From NCBI GenBank assembly GCA_000314955.1, contig BAEM01000043.1:62001-126000 (forward strand): a stretch of DNA of 64,000 nucleotides. Direction: 5' to 3'. A program made the translations under genes and the position numbers. The notes beneath the pieces are model-generated. The model was not told the DNA's origin and ran no database searches. It saw only the letters and a program-made list of their open reading frames with translations. This DNA is from Paraglaciecola chathamensis S18K6 (GTDB lineage Bacteria; Pseudomonadota; Gammaproteobacteria; Enterobacterales; Alteromonadaceae). Shown here in pieces: positions 26,965-36,936 of this stretch. The number at the start of each line of letters is the position of its first letter. Position 1 is the first letter of the stretch.

Positions 26965-28164
26965 TTAGCCTAGTGTTACTCTAGCAAACTTACGCTTACC
27001 CACTTGGAAGACAGCCTGCTCTAAGGAACGAAAAGTCGTTTTTTGATCCGCAACCTTTTCACCGTCCATTTTCACAGCACCTTGTTTAACCATGCGCATT
27101 GCTTCAGAGGTTGATGCAACTAACCCCGCTTCTTTTAGCAAGTTCGCCACAGCCATGCCTTCTTCACCTGCTTCAAACGTGAATTCTGGCATTTCATCTG
27201 GAATGGCATTTTTCTGGAAACGCTGAACAAATTCGTGATGCGCAGCATCAGCAGCGGCCTCATCATGAAAACGGGCAATAATTTCCTTCGCTAGCGCAAT
27301 TTTGATGTCTCTGGGGTTCGTTCCCGCCGCGACTTGCTCTTTGTACTGAGCAATCTCTTCAATCGCTTTAAAGCTAAGCAAGTCGTAATAACGCCACATC
27401 AAATCATCAGAAATTGACATGATTTTACCAAACATGTCGCTGGGTGAATCTGTGATACCAATATAATTACCCAGTGATTTAGACATTTTTTGCACACCGT
27501 CTAACCCTTCAAGCAGAGGTGTCATCAATACCGTTTGCGGGCGTTGTCCCTGGCCTTTTTGCAATTCACGTCCCATCAATAAATTGAAACGTTGGTCGGT
27601 CCCCCCTAATTCAACATCTGATTTAAGGGCGACAGAATCCCAACCTTGTACCAGCGGATACAAAAATTCGTGAATGGCAATGGGCTGGCCATTTGCGTAA
27701 CGTTTTTTAAAGTCATCACGCTCAAGCATACGGGCAACGGTTTGGCTGGATGCTAGCTTGATCATGCCTGATGCGCCTAACTCTTCCATCCACTCTGAGT
27801 TAAAACGTATGGTCGTCTTACTAGGGTCTAGTATTTTAAATACTTGCTCTTTATACGTTTCGGCGTTGGCCAATACATCTTCACGGGTCAATGGCTTACG
27901 AGTAACATTTTTACCAGTGGGATCGCCAATCATGCCGGTGAAGTCACCGATCAGGAAAATAACTTCATGTCCAAGCTTTTGAAAAGCCCGAAGTTTATTG
28001 ATAAGTACGGTATGCCCAAGATGCAAGTCTGGAGCGGTAGGATCAAAGCCAGCTTTTATTTTTAACGGTTTGCCTTCTTTTAACTTGGCAATCAGCTCTT
28101 CTTCTAACAATATTTCTTCAGCACCGCGCTGAAGCTCAGCAAATGCGCTTTGCCAATCTGCCAT
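26965..28164 (-). CDS. tyrS: Tyrosyl-tRNA synthetase
   Basis: This class I aminoacyl-tRNA synthetase charges tRNA-Tyr. It has 399 residues. The HIGH-type motif is [11 protein letters not shown] near residue 42, tyrosine-pocket sequences include [20 protein letters not shown], and the KMSKS motif is intact in [14 protein letters not shown] near 230. An S4 RNA-binding domain closes the protein ([16 protein letters not shown]). The length and the LHLGH variant fit the TyrZ-like clade. It is divergent from the M23 endopeptidase gene across 189 bp. Confidence 0.97.
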   Translation of the reverse strand: MADWQSAFAELQRGAEEILLEEELIAKLKEGKPLKIKAGFDPTAPDLHLGHTVLINKLRAFQKLGHEVIFLIGDFTGMIGDPTGKNVTRKPLTREDVLANAETYKEQVFKILDPSKTTIRFNSEWMEELGASGMIKLASSQTVARMLERDDFKKRYANGQPIAIHEFLYPLVQGWDSVALKSDVELGGTDQRFNLLMGRELQKGQGQRPQTVLMTPLLEGLDGVQKMSKSLGNYIGITDSPSDMFGKIMSISDDLMWRYYDLLSFKAIEEIAQYKEQVAAGTNPRDIKIALAKEIIARFHDEAAADAAHHEFVQRFQKNAIPDEMPEFTFEAGEEGMAVANLLKEAGLVASTSEAMRMVKQGAVKMDGEKVADQKTTFRSLEQAVFQVGKRKFARVTLG

Positions 28165-28353
28165 TTTAAACCCTTACTAATGTGTTAACTCTAGAAATTT
28201 TAATCCGACATTTTACGTTGCAGCGCTTGGTATTGAAAGGCCGTATAAGGATTAATCAAAGGATTCTTACATTCTTACAATACTAAAAATGTATAAAAAA
28301 CGACCTCCCCCTAGAAAATACACCTTAATCATTATATTCTGCACCCTTCAAAG

Positions 28354-29673
28354 TTGTATGAGTTGAATTTTCCTGTGGTACAAAAAGCCTTTTCACAATT
28401 ACCTAAAGCACATAAATGGGCGGTTATTTCCCTCGCGTCTATTGTACTTATTCTAGCCTTGTTCCCATCGGATCGCGCCAGCGCATCGCGCAATACCGAA
28501 GCCGCGCTCCTCGAGATAGGCAAACGTTACGAGCTGCCTATCAGCACAGAACATTTGTCTACGGATAATCAAAGTGAACTAAGCGACGAACTTGAATGGA
28601 AGACTTTTCAAGTTAAACGAGGTGACACTTTAGCTAAAATATTCGCCCGTGCCGGCTTATCAGCCCGTGATACTTACAATGTCAGTAGCGCTGGTGATTT
28701 GGCCAAAAAGCTCCTTAAAATACGCCCCGGCCAGCTAGTGTCATTGCAGTTAGATGAGCATGGCGAATTTGCAGGGCTTGAATACGCATATTCAAATACT
28801 GAAACTTTGCTTATCAAGCCAAACGAAGCGGGAAAACTTGTATCCAGCGTAGATAAAAAAACCGTTGATACCCGTTTAAATTACGCCCAAGGCGAGATTA
28901 ACAGTAGTTTTTGGAATGCAGGTGTAAAAGCCCATTTATCAGAAAGCCAAATTATGAGCTTAGCTGCAATTTTTGGTTGGGATATCGATTTTGCGTTAGA
29001 AATACGCCAAGGTGATAATTTTAACGTGGTTTTCGAAGAAAAATATATTGATGGCGAATTTGTTGAATATGGCGACATCGTTTCAGCAGAATTCACCAAC
29101 GGTGGGAACACCTTCACCGCGATCCGTTACTCTGACGGGAATTACTATACCCCCGAAGGGCGAAGCATGCGCAAGAGTTTTTTACGCGCACCAGTGAGTT
29201 TCAAATACATCAGTTCTAGTTTTACAAAACGTCGCTTTCACCCAGTACAAAAACGTTGGAAAGCACACCGCGGCGTTGATTACGCAGCGAATCGCGGCAC
29301 TCCGGTTATGGCGGCAGGTGACGGTAAAGTTATTCGTTCATCTTATGACAAATACAACGGTAACCACGTGTTTATTCAGCATGGCGAAAAGTACGTGACC
29401 AAATATTTACACTTTACTAAGCGCAAAGTAAAAGTCGGTCAAACGGTCAAGCAAGGCGATATAATTGGTACCGTTGGCTCTACAGGGTTAGCCTCTGGCC
29501 CGCATCTACACTATGAATTTTTAGTTGATGGCGTGCACCGCAACCCAAGAACCGTATCCTTGCCAAAAGCTTTGCCTATCGACAAAAAAGAGCGCAGCGC
29601 ATTCGAGTTAGTTGCCAAAGAACAGCTTGAATTACTCAGCAACAGCAAGCGCATCATGTTGGCAATGAACTAA
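28354..29673 (+). CDS. M23 peptidoglycan DD-endopeptidase, MepM-like
   Basis: This envelope enzyme has 439 residues. An N-terminal anchor (about 22-38, KWAVISLASIVLILALFP) is followed by a LysM/OapA-like domain with TFQVKRGDTLAKIFARAGLS. A linker of about 100 residues leads to the peptidase M23 domain, which keeps the zinc ligands in HRGVDYAANRGTPVMAAGDG and GPHLHYEF. MepM-type enzymes cut peptide cross-links for wall growth. No ATG is in frame near the start; TTG at 28354 is used, and GTG at 28375 is possible. It is divergent from tyrS, a common arrangement for this gene. Confidence 0.9.
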   Translation: MYELNFPVVQKAFSQLPKAHKWAVISLASIVLILALFPSDRASASRNTEAALLEIGKRYELPISTEHLSTDNQSELSDELEWKTFQVKRGDTLAKIFARAGLSARDTYNVSSAGDLAKKLLKIRPGQLVSLQLDEHGEFAGLEYAYSNTETLLIKPNEAGKLVSSVDKKTVDTRLNYAQGEINSSFWNAGVKAHLSESQIMSLAAIFGWDIDFALEIRQGDNFNVVFEEKYIDGEFVEYGDIVSAEFTNGGNTFTAIRYSDGNYYTPEGRSMRKSFLRAPVSFKYISSSFTKRRFHPVQKRWKAHRGVDYAANRGTPVMAAGDGKVIRSSYDKYNGNHVFIQHGEKYVTKYLHFTKRKVKVGQTVKQGDIIGTVGSTGLASGPHLHYEFLVDGVHRNPRTVSLPKALPIDKKERSAFELVAKEQLELLSNSKRIMLAMN

Positions 29674-29687
29674 TTGTACGCCCGTTG

Positions 29688-29713
29688 CCCAGCTGTCTGT
29701 GTAGTCAGCTGGG
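29688..29713. other. Hairpin after the M23 gene
   Basis: CCCAGCTG and CAGCTGGG form a perfect 8-bp stem with a 10-base loop, 15 bp past the stop codon. An A-run rather than a T-run follows, so it is not a standard terminator for this gene. Confidence 0.45.
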
Positions 29714-29796
29714 AGACAAAAAAATTAGTAGGTTCTCGCTGGCAACCGTACCCTTTCCTGGCCTATTGCCCCTTTCAATGGTGAGTGAGTCACATT

Positions 29797-30276
29797 ATGA
29801 CGCCTAAAAAAAACAGCCGTGCTTTGGACAGTATTGATTTAGATATCATTGCCTCTTTATTCGAAGATGCCCGCACTACCAATAAAGAAATAGCCAAACG
29901 GGTTGGGTTAGCGCCTTCATCATGTTTGGAGCGCATCAAACGCTTACAAGCCGACAACATCATCCAGGGCGCCTCGCTACAAGTCGATTTGAATGCGTTA
30001 GGCGGTCATATTCAAGCGATGATTTCTATTCGATTATCTGATCACAACCGTTTGGCAGTGGATGATTTTGTTGCTGATTTGCTGCCGCAACCTGAGGTGC
30101 TAAGTGTGTTTCATATGGGCGGCAGCATTGACTTTTTATTGCATGTCACGGTATCTGATTCCAGCCATTTACGCGACTTCGTGTTCAATCAACTAACCGC
30201 TAGACCTGAAGTAAATCACGTTGAAAGCGCACTTGTGTATGAACATAGAAGCTCTCAAAAGCTACCTAAGTTCTAA
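29797..30276 (+). CDS. Lrp/AsnC-family transcriptional regulator
   Basis: The protein has 159 residues from this ATG. The N-terminal helix-turn-helix reads LDSIDLDIIASLFEDARTTN, KEIAKRVGLAPSSCLERIKR, then LQADNIIQGAS. The C-terminal RAM/AsnC ligand-binding fold starts ALGGHIQAMISIRLSD and includes VFHMGGSIDFLLHVTV. It is a cytoplasmic DNA-binding protein, probably responsive to an amino acid. A GTG four codons upstream is an alternative start. The target is not evident; the neighbour downstream on the other strand is an M14-type hydrolase. Confidence 0.93.
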   Translation: MTPKKNSRALDSIDLDIIASLFEDARTTNKEIAKRVGLAPSSCLERIKRLQADNIIQGASLQVDLNALGGHIQAMISIRLSDHNRLAVDDFVADLLPQPEVLSVFHMGGSIDFLLHVTVSDSSHLRDFVFNQLTARPEVNHVESALVYEHRSSQKLPKF

Positions 30277-30310
30277 CCTGAAATACCCGAGTTTTAACCT
30301 GAAATACCCG
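30274..30310. repeat. Tandem 16-bp repeat over a stop codon
   Basis: TAACCTGAAATACCCG occurs at 30274-30289 and again at 30295-30310. The first copy begins with the TAA stop of the Lrp gene. It may reflect a small tandem duplication. Confidence 0.75.
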
Positions 30311-30322
30311 CTACAGCGCTCG

Positions 30323-31441
30323 CTATAATTCAAAGTAGTGGGTAAAACATTTGTATAGCTGGGTACCACTTAAAATAGAAGCCGACGGGAAATGCAAGAT
30401 AGGAATAAGGTCGCACTGTGCCAAGATCAATTCCGTTGCATTAGGGGTATCGAGTTCATCCACATTAAGTAATTTCGCTAAAGGCTGGCCTTGCTTTATC
30501 AATTCACCTGGCTTAGCTAAATACTCGACCATGCCGCCCTGTTGGGTATACAACACCTTATAGTTTTTCAAGTATGTAGCAACTCTGCGCATGGTTTGCG
30601 GGTAAACATCACTTTTTACTAGACAGCCTTTTGCATTGAGGTAAGACAAAATACTATTGGCATCGTATTCCCCGTCAGTAAAACTAATAACTTCCTGGCT
30701 GCCCATCTCCAGTGTGAACGCCTCAACGCCGAACTCGATCGGTTTGTGGCGCTTATCACTGAGCAGAGTTTGCAATGTCCACCACGGGCAAAACGTGGCT
30801 TCATCTAAAGCCCCTGCGAATTTGTTAGGGATCAAAATAACATGAGGAATATTAAATAGGCTTGCCGAGCTTTGCGCATATTCGGGCACATAAATGTGCC
30901 GTGTCGACACTGGCCCATTGTGTAAATCAAGCACAAAATCTGCGTCAAAGGCGAGTTGTTGTAGCTTCAAGTTTAGACGTTGGGCAAGCCCTATCCCCCA
31001 AGACTCTTCTAATTTCTCAGCCAAAATATCCTTAATTTGCTGGCGAAAGCGCTGCTTGATTTGCGGGATAGATTCATCGTCTTGCACGCTTTGAGCAAAC
31101 GCTTGAATCAAGCTTTCGTCATAAAAGTAACCTCGATTCCAGTTAGTGCCGTTAACCGGATCGAAGCGCCCCAGCGTGTATTCTCCCGCCTTAATATTGG
31201 TGCCGACAGGATTACAATTCGGTACCAATATGACTTCACCGCAAATAGGCATTTGTTTCAGTCGTTGAATAAGGTGGTAAATAACCACGTTGCCTTGAAC
31301 TTCAGCGCCGTGTATAGAACTTTGAATATAGACTTTCGGGCCAGGTTTCTCGCCAATAAACCGGTACAGGGGAACATTCATATTTCGCCCTGATGCGTTT
31401 TGTGCCACCACTATGTATTCTTTTTTAAATTGGTTGCTCAC
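30323..31441 (-). CDS. Succinylglutamate desuccinylase/aspartoacylase-family (M14) hydrolase
   Basis: The protein has 372 residues and a zinc-dependent amidohydrolase fold. Zinc ligands are visible in SSIHGAEVQGNVVI (H and E) and in FVLDLHNGP (second H). The mid-region ILVPNCNPVGTN-like stretch (VILVPNCNPVGTNIKAGEY) and GVEAFTLEMGSQEV with the catalytic-glutamate region fit the family. The C-terminal beta-barrel includes AKPGELIKQGQPLAKLLNVD. The enzyme probably removes an acyl group from an amino acid, substrate unknown. No signal peptide is seen. It is alone on this strand, convergent with the Lrp gene. Confidence 0.88.
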   Translation of the reverse strand: MSNQFKKEYIVVAQNASGRNMNVPLYRFIGEKPGPKVYIQSSIHGAEVQGNVVIYHLIQRLKQMPICGEVILVPNCNPVGTNIKAGEYTLGRFDPVNGTNWNRGYFYDESLIQAFAQSVQDDESIPQIKQRFRQQIKDILAEKLEESWGIGLAQRLNLKLQQLAFDADFVLDLHNGPVSTRHIYVPEYAQSSASLFNIPHVILIPNKFAGALDEATFCPWWTLQTLLSDKRHKPIEFGVEAFTLEMGSQEVISFTDGEYDANSILSYLNAKGCLVKSDVYPQTMRRVATYLKNYKVLYTQQGGMVEYLAKPGELIKQGQPLAKLLNVDELDTPNATELILAQCDLIPILHFPSASILSGTQLYKCFTHYFEL

Positions 31442-31547
31442 ATTTAAACTCGTGGTTGTGCGCTACTTTGTAATGGCTGTTTGTACCCAACAGCAGAATC
31501 ATCACAAAGCGCATCATGGATTAAGGAAATCAAGCTCATCAGCTTGG

Positions 31548-33227
31548 TTAATGCTCAGCACTTTTCTTTTCAATGATGTTATCAAGACCGTCTTTTTCAC
31601 TTTGCGCTTTATCAATGTTATCGCAAGTTTGATAATAACGACGGTGAAATGCATGTCGCTCTTGCAGATATCGGATGTCTTCAACTTCAGGTTCCGCCTT
31701 TAAAACCATACGTTTGTGCTGCGAAAACTGTGGCCAAATAGGTAAATCACGCGTGTTTTCAGGGGAGCTATTAGGTGAACCTGTTTTAATAAACTGGACA
31801 AAATATTGCTGCATCATATTGGACACCTGATAATCTGCTTCCTGCCAATGATACAAGGGGTTAACGTCTAAATTCCCTAACGCATATTCGATTTCAGCGG
31901 AATGCACAGCGCCTCGAGCTTTATTGGCTGGCGGAACTTTTTTCGCCCCCACCATGGCAGGACGCACATGGTCGTAAAAATAATAGTAGCTTGGTGCTGA
32001 GCTCGTTTTGTCGTGTTGATAAGCCCAGTTATAGGTCGCAATCCCCATAAAGCGATCACTGGCCAAAGCCTGGGCCGAGGCTTTTACTTGCTCGCTGTTT
32101 TGTCCGGGATACAGCGAAAGTACCTCTTTAGTGTAATCAGGGTAAAGACGCTTTATCTTATCCACATAATGCTCAACCGTGGGTTCACCATCCATCATGA
32201 TCTGTTGATAGTTACCCTCTTGGGAATTATCACCAAGTAGTAAGGGCACCTTTGCCTGTTGACCTTTAGCATACAAAGTAGCGGGTGACTCGGGAAAGAA
32301 CCTACCATCTACATTAGGCTTAAAATAAATGAAGCCGCCCTTGGTTACTTTATCAAGCAGAGTTTGCGCAGGCATCTCTCGAAGCGCCGTCATACGTTCT
32401 TCAGGAAGAGACAGGCTTTGCCCTGGGGTGTTTTTCAGTGCAGCCGCGGTGACTTTATCACCGTATCGTTCGGCATCTTCAAGGCTTAAAGGGTCAAGCG
32501 GAGGGCCGATGACTGAACCGCTCTCACCAATGGCACCAGCAATATAAGACTTAGCCGAAGGCGCTACCATCAAGGCTGAAACCGAAATAGAGCCCGCTGA
32601 CTCCCCAGCAATCGTAATACGCTTAGGATCACCACCAAACTGCTGAATATTCTCAGCAACCCATTTCAAAGCGGCTTGTTGGTCCATCAAGCCGTAATTA
32701 CCCGAACCTTGATAGTCTGTTTGTGTAGATAATCCCTTATGTGCAAAAAAGCCAAATACACCAAGGCGATAATTGGCAGTGACCACCACAATATCGTTTT
32801 GGGCCATTGAAGTACCGTCGTAACGCTTTTCATCTGCGCTGCCTGCAATAAAACCACCGCCGTGAAAGTATAATAATACGGGCAATTTCGCCTTTTCCGC
32901 TGTGTTTGGCGTCCATATATTTAGATATAAGCTGTCTTCGCTAGTGTCGTTTGAGCGAAATTGCATATCACTGTATATGGGATTTTGCATTGCTCTTGGC
33001 GCAAACGCTGTCGCTTCACGCACACCTTGCCATGCCTTTACCGGCTGAGGAGGTTGCCAACGAAGCTCACCTACAGGTGGCGCGGCAAAAGGAACGTCCT
33101 TAAATGTGACAATGTTAGTGTGCTCATTTTTCTCGCCGGATAGCACACCATAGGCGGTGTTAACCTGTGTCGCGAGTGCGACGGGGGAGCAGATGACGAA
33201 CAACAAAGAAAATAAAGCCAATTTCAT
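31548..33227 (-). CDS. Secreted type-B carboxylesterase
   Basis: The protein has 559 residues. A signal peptide (1-20) ends VALAT. The alpha/beta-hydrolase motifs are the oxyanion hole FHGGGFIAGS near 122-130, the nucleophile S210 in ITIAGESAGSISVSAL, and a catalytic His in GAVHSAEIEY near 455. EDSLYLNIWTPN is the family signature. It should hydrolyse esters in the periplasm or outside. Its gene lies downstream of parC, separated by an 80-bp gap with repeats and a hairpin, so it is probably not in the same unit. Confidence 0.94.
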   Translation of the reverse strand: MKLALFSLLFVICSPVALATQVNTAYGVLSGEKNEHTNIVTFKDVPFAAPPVGELRWQPPQPVKAWQGVREATAFAPRAMQNPIYSDMQFRSNDTSEDSLYLNIWTPNTAEKAKLPVLLYFHGGGFIAGSADEKRYDGTSMAQNDIVVVTANYRLGVFGFFAHKGLSTQTDYQGSGNYGLMDQQAALKWVAENIQQFGGDPKRITIAGESAGSISVSALMVAPSAKSYIAGAIGESGSVIGPPLDPLSLEDAERYGDKVTAAALKNTPGQSLSLPEERMTALREMPAQTLLDKVTKGGFIYFKPNVDGRFFPESPATLYAKGQQAKVPLLLGDNSQEGNYQQIMMDGEPTVEHYVDKIKRLYPDYTKEVLSLYPGQNSEQVKASAQALASDRFMGIATYNWAYQHDKTSSAPSYYYFYDHVRPAMVGAKKVPPANKARGAVHSAEIEYALGNLDVNPLYHWQEADYQVSNMMQQYFVQFIKTGSPNSSPENTRDLPIWPQFSQHKRMVLKAEPEVEDIRYLQERHAFHRRYYQTCDNIDKAQSEKDGLDNIIEKKSAEH

Positions 33228-33240
33228 GAGAATTCCTTTT

Positions 33241-33297
33241 GCTAATAAAATGCCGGTAGCTAATAAAGTGCCGGCGATAGCACAGTCTTATCGCCGG
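33241..33297. repeat. Short direct repeats and a 9-bp hairpin between parC and the esterase
   Basis: GCTAATAAAATGCCGG (33241-33256) is repeated with one change at 33259-33274. The second copy runs into the stem CCGGCGATA (33271-33279) and TATCGCCGG (33289-33297), a perfect 9-bp hairpin. On the minus strand the hairpin follows the parC stop by 10 bp, so it may act as a weak terminator, although only a short T-rich sequence follows. Confidence 0.6.
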
Positions 33298-33307
33298 TAG
33301 GGAAACA

Positions 33308-35620
33308 TTAGAGCAATGGCTCGTTTGGTAGGTCTTCACCGTCACTGCCAGCTTCAGTGGCCATAGCGCCTGCTTCCACTTCGATTCCATCAACTCGTTG
33401 CAGACCTCGCGGTAGTTTATTACCACGTCGTCCTCTTTCACCTTGATAGTGAGTCAGGTCATCTGCAGTGAGCGTCATGCCGCGTTTTCCTGCCAGTACC
33501 TTTACATTTGCACCTTGAGGAACAACCGCTAACACCTTGACGAACTCTTCGCGAGCCTGCGATTTGGCAGACGGAATACTGATAATTTTATTGCCCTTAC
33601 CTTTACCTAAACTAGGTAAGTCACGTAAAGGAAACATCAGCATTCGCCCTTCATTTGAAATGGCTAAACACCAGTCTGAAGATAAATCGTGCACCGGCTG
33701 TGGTGAAATGACTTTAGCCGACTTAGGCAAAGACAAATATGCCTTACCCGCTCGGTTCTTGCTGATCATGTCGGCAAACTTGCCAACAAAACCGTAGCCA
33801 GCATCAGAAGCGATTAGGTATTGTTGTTCATCTTGCCCCATTACAACGTGCTCAACGGTTTCGCCACTGACGATACTGAAGCGCCCGGTGATGGGCTCAC
33901 CTTGGCTTCGCGCTGAGGGTAAAACGTGAGCATCACAAGAGAACGCTCGCCCAGATGTATCCATAAACACCGCTTGCTGATTACTGCGCCCTTTGCTGCT
34001 CGCAAGGTATTTATCCCCTGCTTTATAACTTAAGCCAACCACATCAACATCATGGCCTTTTGCACAGCGTGCCCAGCCCTTTTCAGACAACACAACCGTT
34101 ACCGGTTCAGAGGGGATCAATTCTTTTTCAGTTAAGGCTTTTGACTCGGAGCGTTCAATGATGGGTGAGCGTCTGTCATCACCGTATAGCTCAGCGGCTG
34201 CTAAAATTTCTTTCTTGATCAAAGTCTTAAGGCGACGATCAGAGCCTAATATCAATTGTAGTTCATCACGCTCTTTGGCGAGTGCATCTTGCTCGCCTTT
34301 GATTTTCATTTCTTCGAGTTTGGCTAAGTGGCGTAGTTTTAACTCGAGAATAGCTTCGGCTTGAATATCAGACAGCGAAAAGGTATCCATCAAAACTTGT
34401 TTGGGCTTCTCTTCGTAGCGAATAATCCGAATCACTTCGTCAATATTCAAAAAGGCAATCATTAAGCCTTCTAAAATATGTAAGCGCGCCAATACTTTAT
34501 CTAAGCGGAACTGTAAGCGCCTAACGACTGTGTCTTTTCTAAACACTAACCATTCAGACAAGATCATGCGCAGGTCTTTAACTTGCGGGCGACCATCTAA
34601 ACCAATCATGTTGATGTTAACGCGATAGTTCTTTTCTAGATCTGTGGTAGCAAACAAATGCTGCATTAATTGTTCAACGTCGACACGGTTTGAGCGCGGC
34701 GTAATTAATAAACGCGTGGGATTTTCGTGATCTGATTCATCCCGTAAATCGCTGACCATAGGGAGCTTTTTGGCCTGCATTTGCGCAGCGATTTGTTCTA
34801 ATATTTTACCGCCCGATGCCTGATGTGGCAGCGCGGTTATAATAATGTCGCCTGCTTCTTCATAATACACAGCACGCATTTTTATTGAGCCACGACCGGT
34901 TTCGTACATTTTACGAATGTCGCTTTTCGGCGTAATAATTTCTGCATCTGTAGGGTAATCAGGGCCTTGTACAAACGCTAATAACTCATGCAACTCGGCC
35001 TTGCTGTTGTCCAGTAAGTGGGCACAGGCATTGGCCACTTCTCGCACGTTATGCGGCGGAATATCTGTTGCCATACCAACGGCGATACCGGTAATACCAT
35101 TGAGCAAGATATGCGGTAAACGTGCCGGTAATATTTTGGGCTCATCAAGTGTGCCATCAAAATTAGGCTGCCAATCTACCGTTCCCTGACCAAGTTCAGT
35201 CAATAGCACTTCACTGAATTTTGACAAACGAGATTCGGTGTATCGCATAGCAGCAAATGATTTAGGATCATCTGGTGCCCCCCAGTTTCCTTGACCATCC
35301 ACCAGCGGATAGCGATAAGAAAACGGCTGAGCCATAAGCACCATAGCTTCATAACAGGCAGAATCACCATGAGGGTGAAACTTACCCAGTACGTCACCCA
35401 CAGTACGCGCAGACTTTTTATACTTTGCGTTGTTACTCAAACCCAGTTCTGACATGGCGTAGACAATTCGCCGCTGAACAGGCTTTAAGCCGTCGCCGAT
35501 ATGGGGCAATGCCCGGTCCATGATGACGTACATGGAATAATTAAGGTAAGACTCTTCGGTGAACTGACGCATCGGTAGCTGTTCGATGCCATCTTTATTG
35601 ATAATAATTTCTTGACTCAT
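33308..35620 (-). CDS. parC: DNA topoisomerase IV subunit A
   Basis: This subunit of the decatenating type II topoisomerase has 770 residues. The catalytic tyrosine is Y127 in [12 protein letters not shown]. The quinolone-resistance region [16 protein letters not shown] keeps S87 and E91 (equivalent to E. coli S80 and E84), the susceptible form. The GyrA-like winged helix and tower are followed by a degenerate beta-pinwheel C-terminal domain from about 500 (including [16 protein letters not shown]). The parE subunit gene is not adjacent. An acidic tail [15 protein letters not shown] ends the protein. Confidence 0.97.
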   Translation of the reverse strand: MSQEIIINKDGIEQLPMRQFTEESYLNYSMYVIMDRALPHIGDGLKPVQRRIVYAMSELGLSNNAKYKKSARTVGDVLGKFHPHGDSACYEAMVLMAQPFSYRYPLVDGQGNWGAPDDPKSFAAMRYTESRLSKFSEVLLTELGQGTVDWQPNFDGTLDEPKILPARLPHILLNGITGIAVGMATDIPPHNVREVANACAHLLDNSKAELHELLAFVQGPDYPTDAEIITPKSDIRKMYETGRGSIKMRAVYYEEAGDIIITALPHQASGGKILEQIAAQMQAKKLPMVSDLRDESDHENPTRLLITPRSNRVDVEQLMQHLFATTDLEKNYRVNINMIGLDGRPQVKDLRMILSEWLVFRKDTVVRRLQFRLDKVLARLHILEGLMIAFLNIDEVIRIIRYEEKPKQVLMDTFSLSDIQAEAILELKLRHLAKLEEMKIKGEQDALAKERDELQLILGSDRRLKTLIKKEILAAAELYGDDRRSPIIERSESKALTEKELIPSEPVTVVLSEKGWARCAKGHDVDVVGLSYKAGDKYLASSKGRSNQQAVFMDTSGRAFSCDAHVLPSARSQGEPITGRFSIVSGETVEHVVMGQDEQQYLIASDAGYGFVGKFADMISKNRAGKAYLSLPKSAKVISPQPVHDLSSDWCLAISNEGRMLMFPLRDLPSLGKGKGNKIISIPSAKSQAREEFVKVLAVVPQGANVKVLAGKRGMTLTADDLTHYQGERGRRGNKLPRGLQRVDGIEVEAGAMATEAGSDGEDLPNEPLL

Positions 35621-35656
35621 AGTGTGCTATATCGGCCGCTGTTATTATTGTTGTTG

Positions 35657-35682
35657 GGGGTGAAATACGCATTATTCACCCC
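35657..35682. other. Hairpin downstream of the propeller gene
   Basis: GGGGTGAA and TTCACCCC form an 8-bp stem with a 10-base loop in the 83-bp gap between the PQQ-type gene and parC. No T-run follows, so termination is uncertain. Confidence 0.4.
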
Positions 35683-35703
35683 GCTTTAAACGTATAAAGT
35701 AGA

Positions 35704-36819
35704 TTACTTCTGGTAGGTTACCCTATAAATAACATTCGCGAAATCATCAGATACTAACAAGCTACCATCGGGCATGGTTAGCATGGCGACGGGTCGCCCC
35801 CAAGACGTTTCGTCTGCTTGTAACCAGCCCTCAATGAAAGGTTTGTATTCGACAATCTCATTGTCTTTTAACACTGCTCGCATCACTTTATAACCGGATT
35901 TTTTAGTACGATTCCACGAACCATGCTCAGCAACGAAAAGGTCGTTTTGTGCGTCTGCTGGAAACATATCACCGTGATAAAAATGAATACCCAGTGGGGC
36001 AACATGCGCTCCAAGATTCAACGCGGGCGCCACATAGTCTTCGGCTTTTTTATTCGCGCCAAACTCAGGATCAGCAATCGTTCCTCCGTGATAATACGGA
36101 TAACCATAGTGAGCACCTACTTCGTCTACTCTGTTTATTTCACAAGGTGGAATATCGTCACCCATCATATCGCGGCCGTTATCACTGAACCACATTTGTT
36201 GCGTTTGCGGATGCCAATCAAACCCGACGCTATTGCGCACGCCCTTTGCTACCCACTGACGCTCTTTGGTCTGAAGGTTATATTTTAAAATCGAGGCAAA
36301 CTCTGGGTTATCAAAGCTTTCGCCGTTGTTGGTTTCACAGATGTTACAGGGCGCGCCTACAGGAAGGTACAACCAATCATCTGGGCCAAAGTCGATGTAT
36401 TTCCAGCCGTGGTGTTTTTTATCTGGTAGGCCGTCGATAACCACTTCAGGAGCAGGTAATTCACGGAAGTTCTTCTCAATATCAGCGTACTTTAAGATAC
36501 GGCTAACCTCCGCTACATATAAGTCGCCGTCTTTTATGGTGATGCCTGATGGCATGGTCAAATCTTTAGCAATTTGCAATACCTCATCCACCTTGCCGTC
36601 TTGGTCTTGGTCCACAACAGCGGTTAAGACACCACCGCCACGACTGCCAACAAACAATATGCCGTTTTCACTCAATGCCATTTGTCGGGCGTTTTTTACA
36701 TCCGAGGCGTACACTTCAATGTTGTATCCCTTAGGTAAAGTGAGTTTTTCTAACGGTAAAGACTCAGCTAACCCAGTAAAGCTGACAAAAGAAAGTAGAA
36801 TCAATCGGCGAAGTATCAT
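35704..36819 (-). CDS. Exported PQQ-type (sorbosone/glucose dehydrogenase-like) beta-propeller
   Basis: The protein has 371 residues with a signal peptide ending near TGLAES. The six-bladed propeller family is recognised from LPKGYNIEVYASDVKNARQM, HHGWKYIDFGPDDWLYLPVG, GVRNSVGFDWHPQTQQMWF and GSLLVSDDFANVIYRVTY. The DQDQDGKVDE loop is an EF-hand-like calcium site. APCNICE carries two cysteines that may form a disulfide. L-sorbosone dehydrogenases are relatives, but substrate and true PQQ binding are unproven. AGGA lies 8-9 bases before the ATG. Co-transcription with parC is possible but unlikely in function. Confidence 0.88.
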   Translation of the reverse strand: MILRRLILLSFVSFTGLAESLPLEKLTLPKGYNIEVYASDVKNARQMALSENGILFVGSRGGGVLTAVVDQDQDGKVDEVLQIAKDLTMPSGITIKDGDLYVAEVSRILKYADIEKNFRELPAPEVVIDGLPDKKHHGWKYIDFGPDDWLYLPVGAPCNICETNNGESFDNPEFASILKYNLQTKERQWVAKGVRNSVGFDWHPQTQQMWFSDNGRDMMGDDIPPCEINRVDEVGAHYGYPYYHGGTIADPEFGANKKAEDYVAPALNLGAHVAPLGIHFYHGDMFPADAQNDLFVAEHGSWNRTKKSGYKVMRAVLKDNEIVEYKPFIEGWLQADETSWGRPVAMLTMPDGSLLVSDDFANVIYRVTYQK

Positions 36820-36936
36820 AGATTATTTCCTGATAGGGTAAGATCATAACGATTATAAAGAGTTCTGCCTTAACTACAAAGATTGTCGCCAATAAGAAAA
36901 ATAGTTACCGTTTTTATAATAGGAAGATCTAGCGCT

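Noticed and set aside
33308-36819. parC and the PQQ-type propeller as a functional operon
   Set aside because: They are co-directional 83 bp apart with a hairpin between, but their functions are unrelated and parE is missing.
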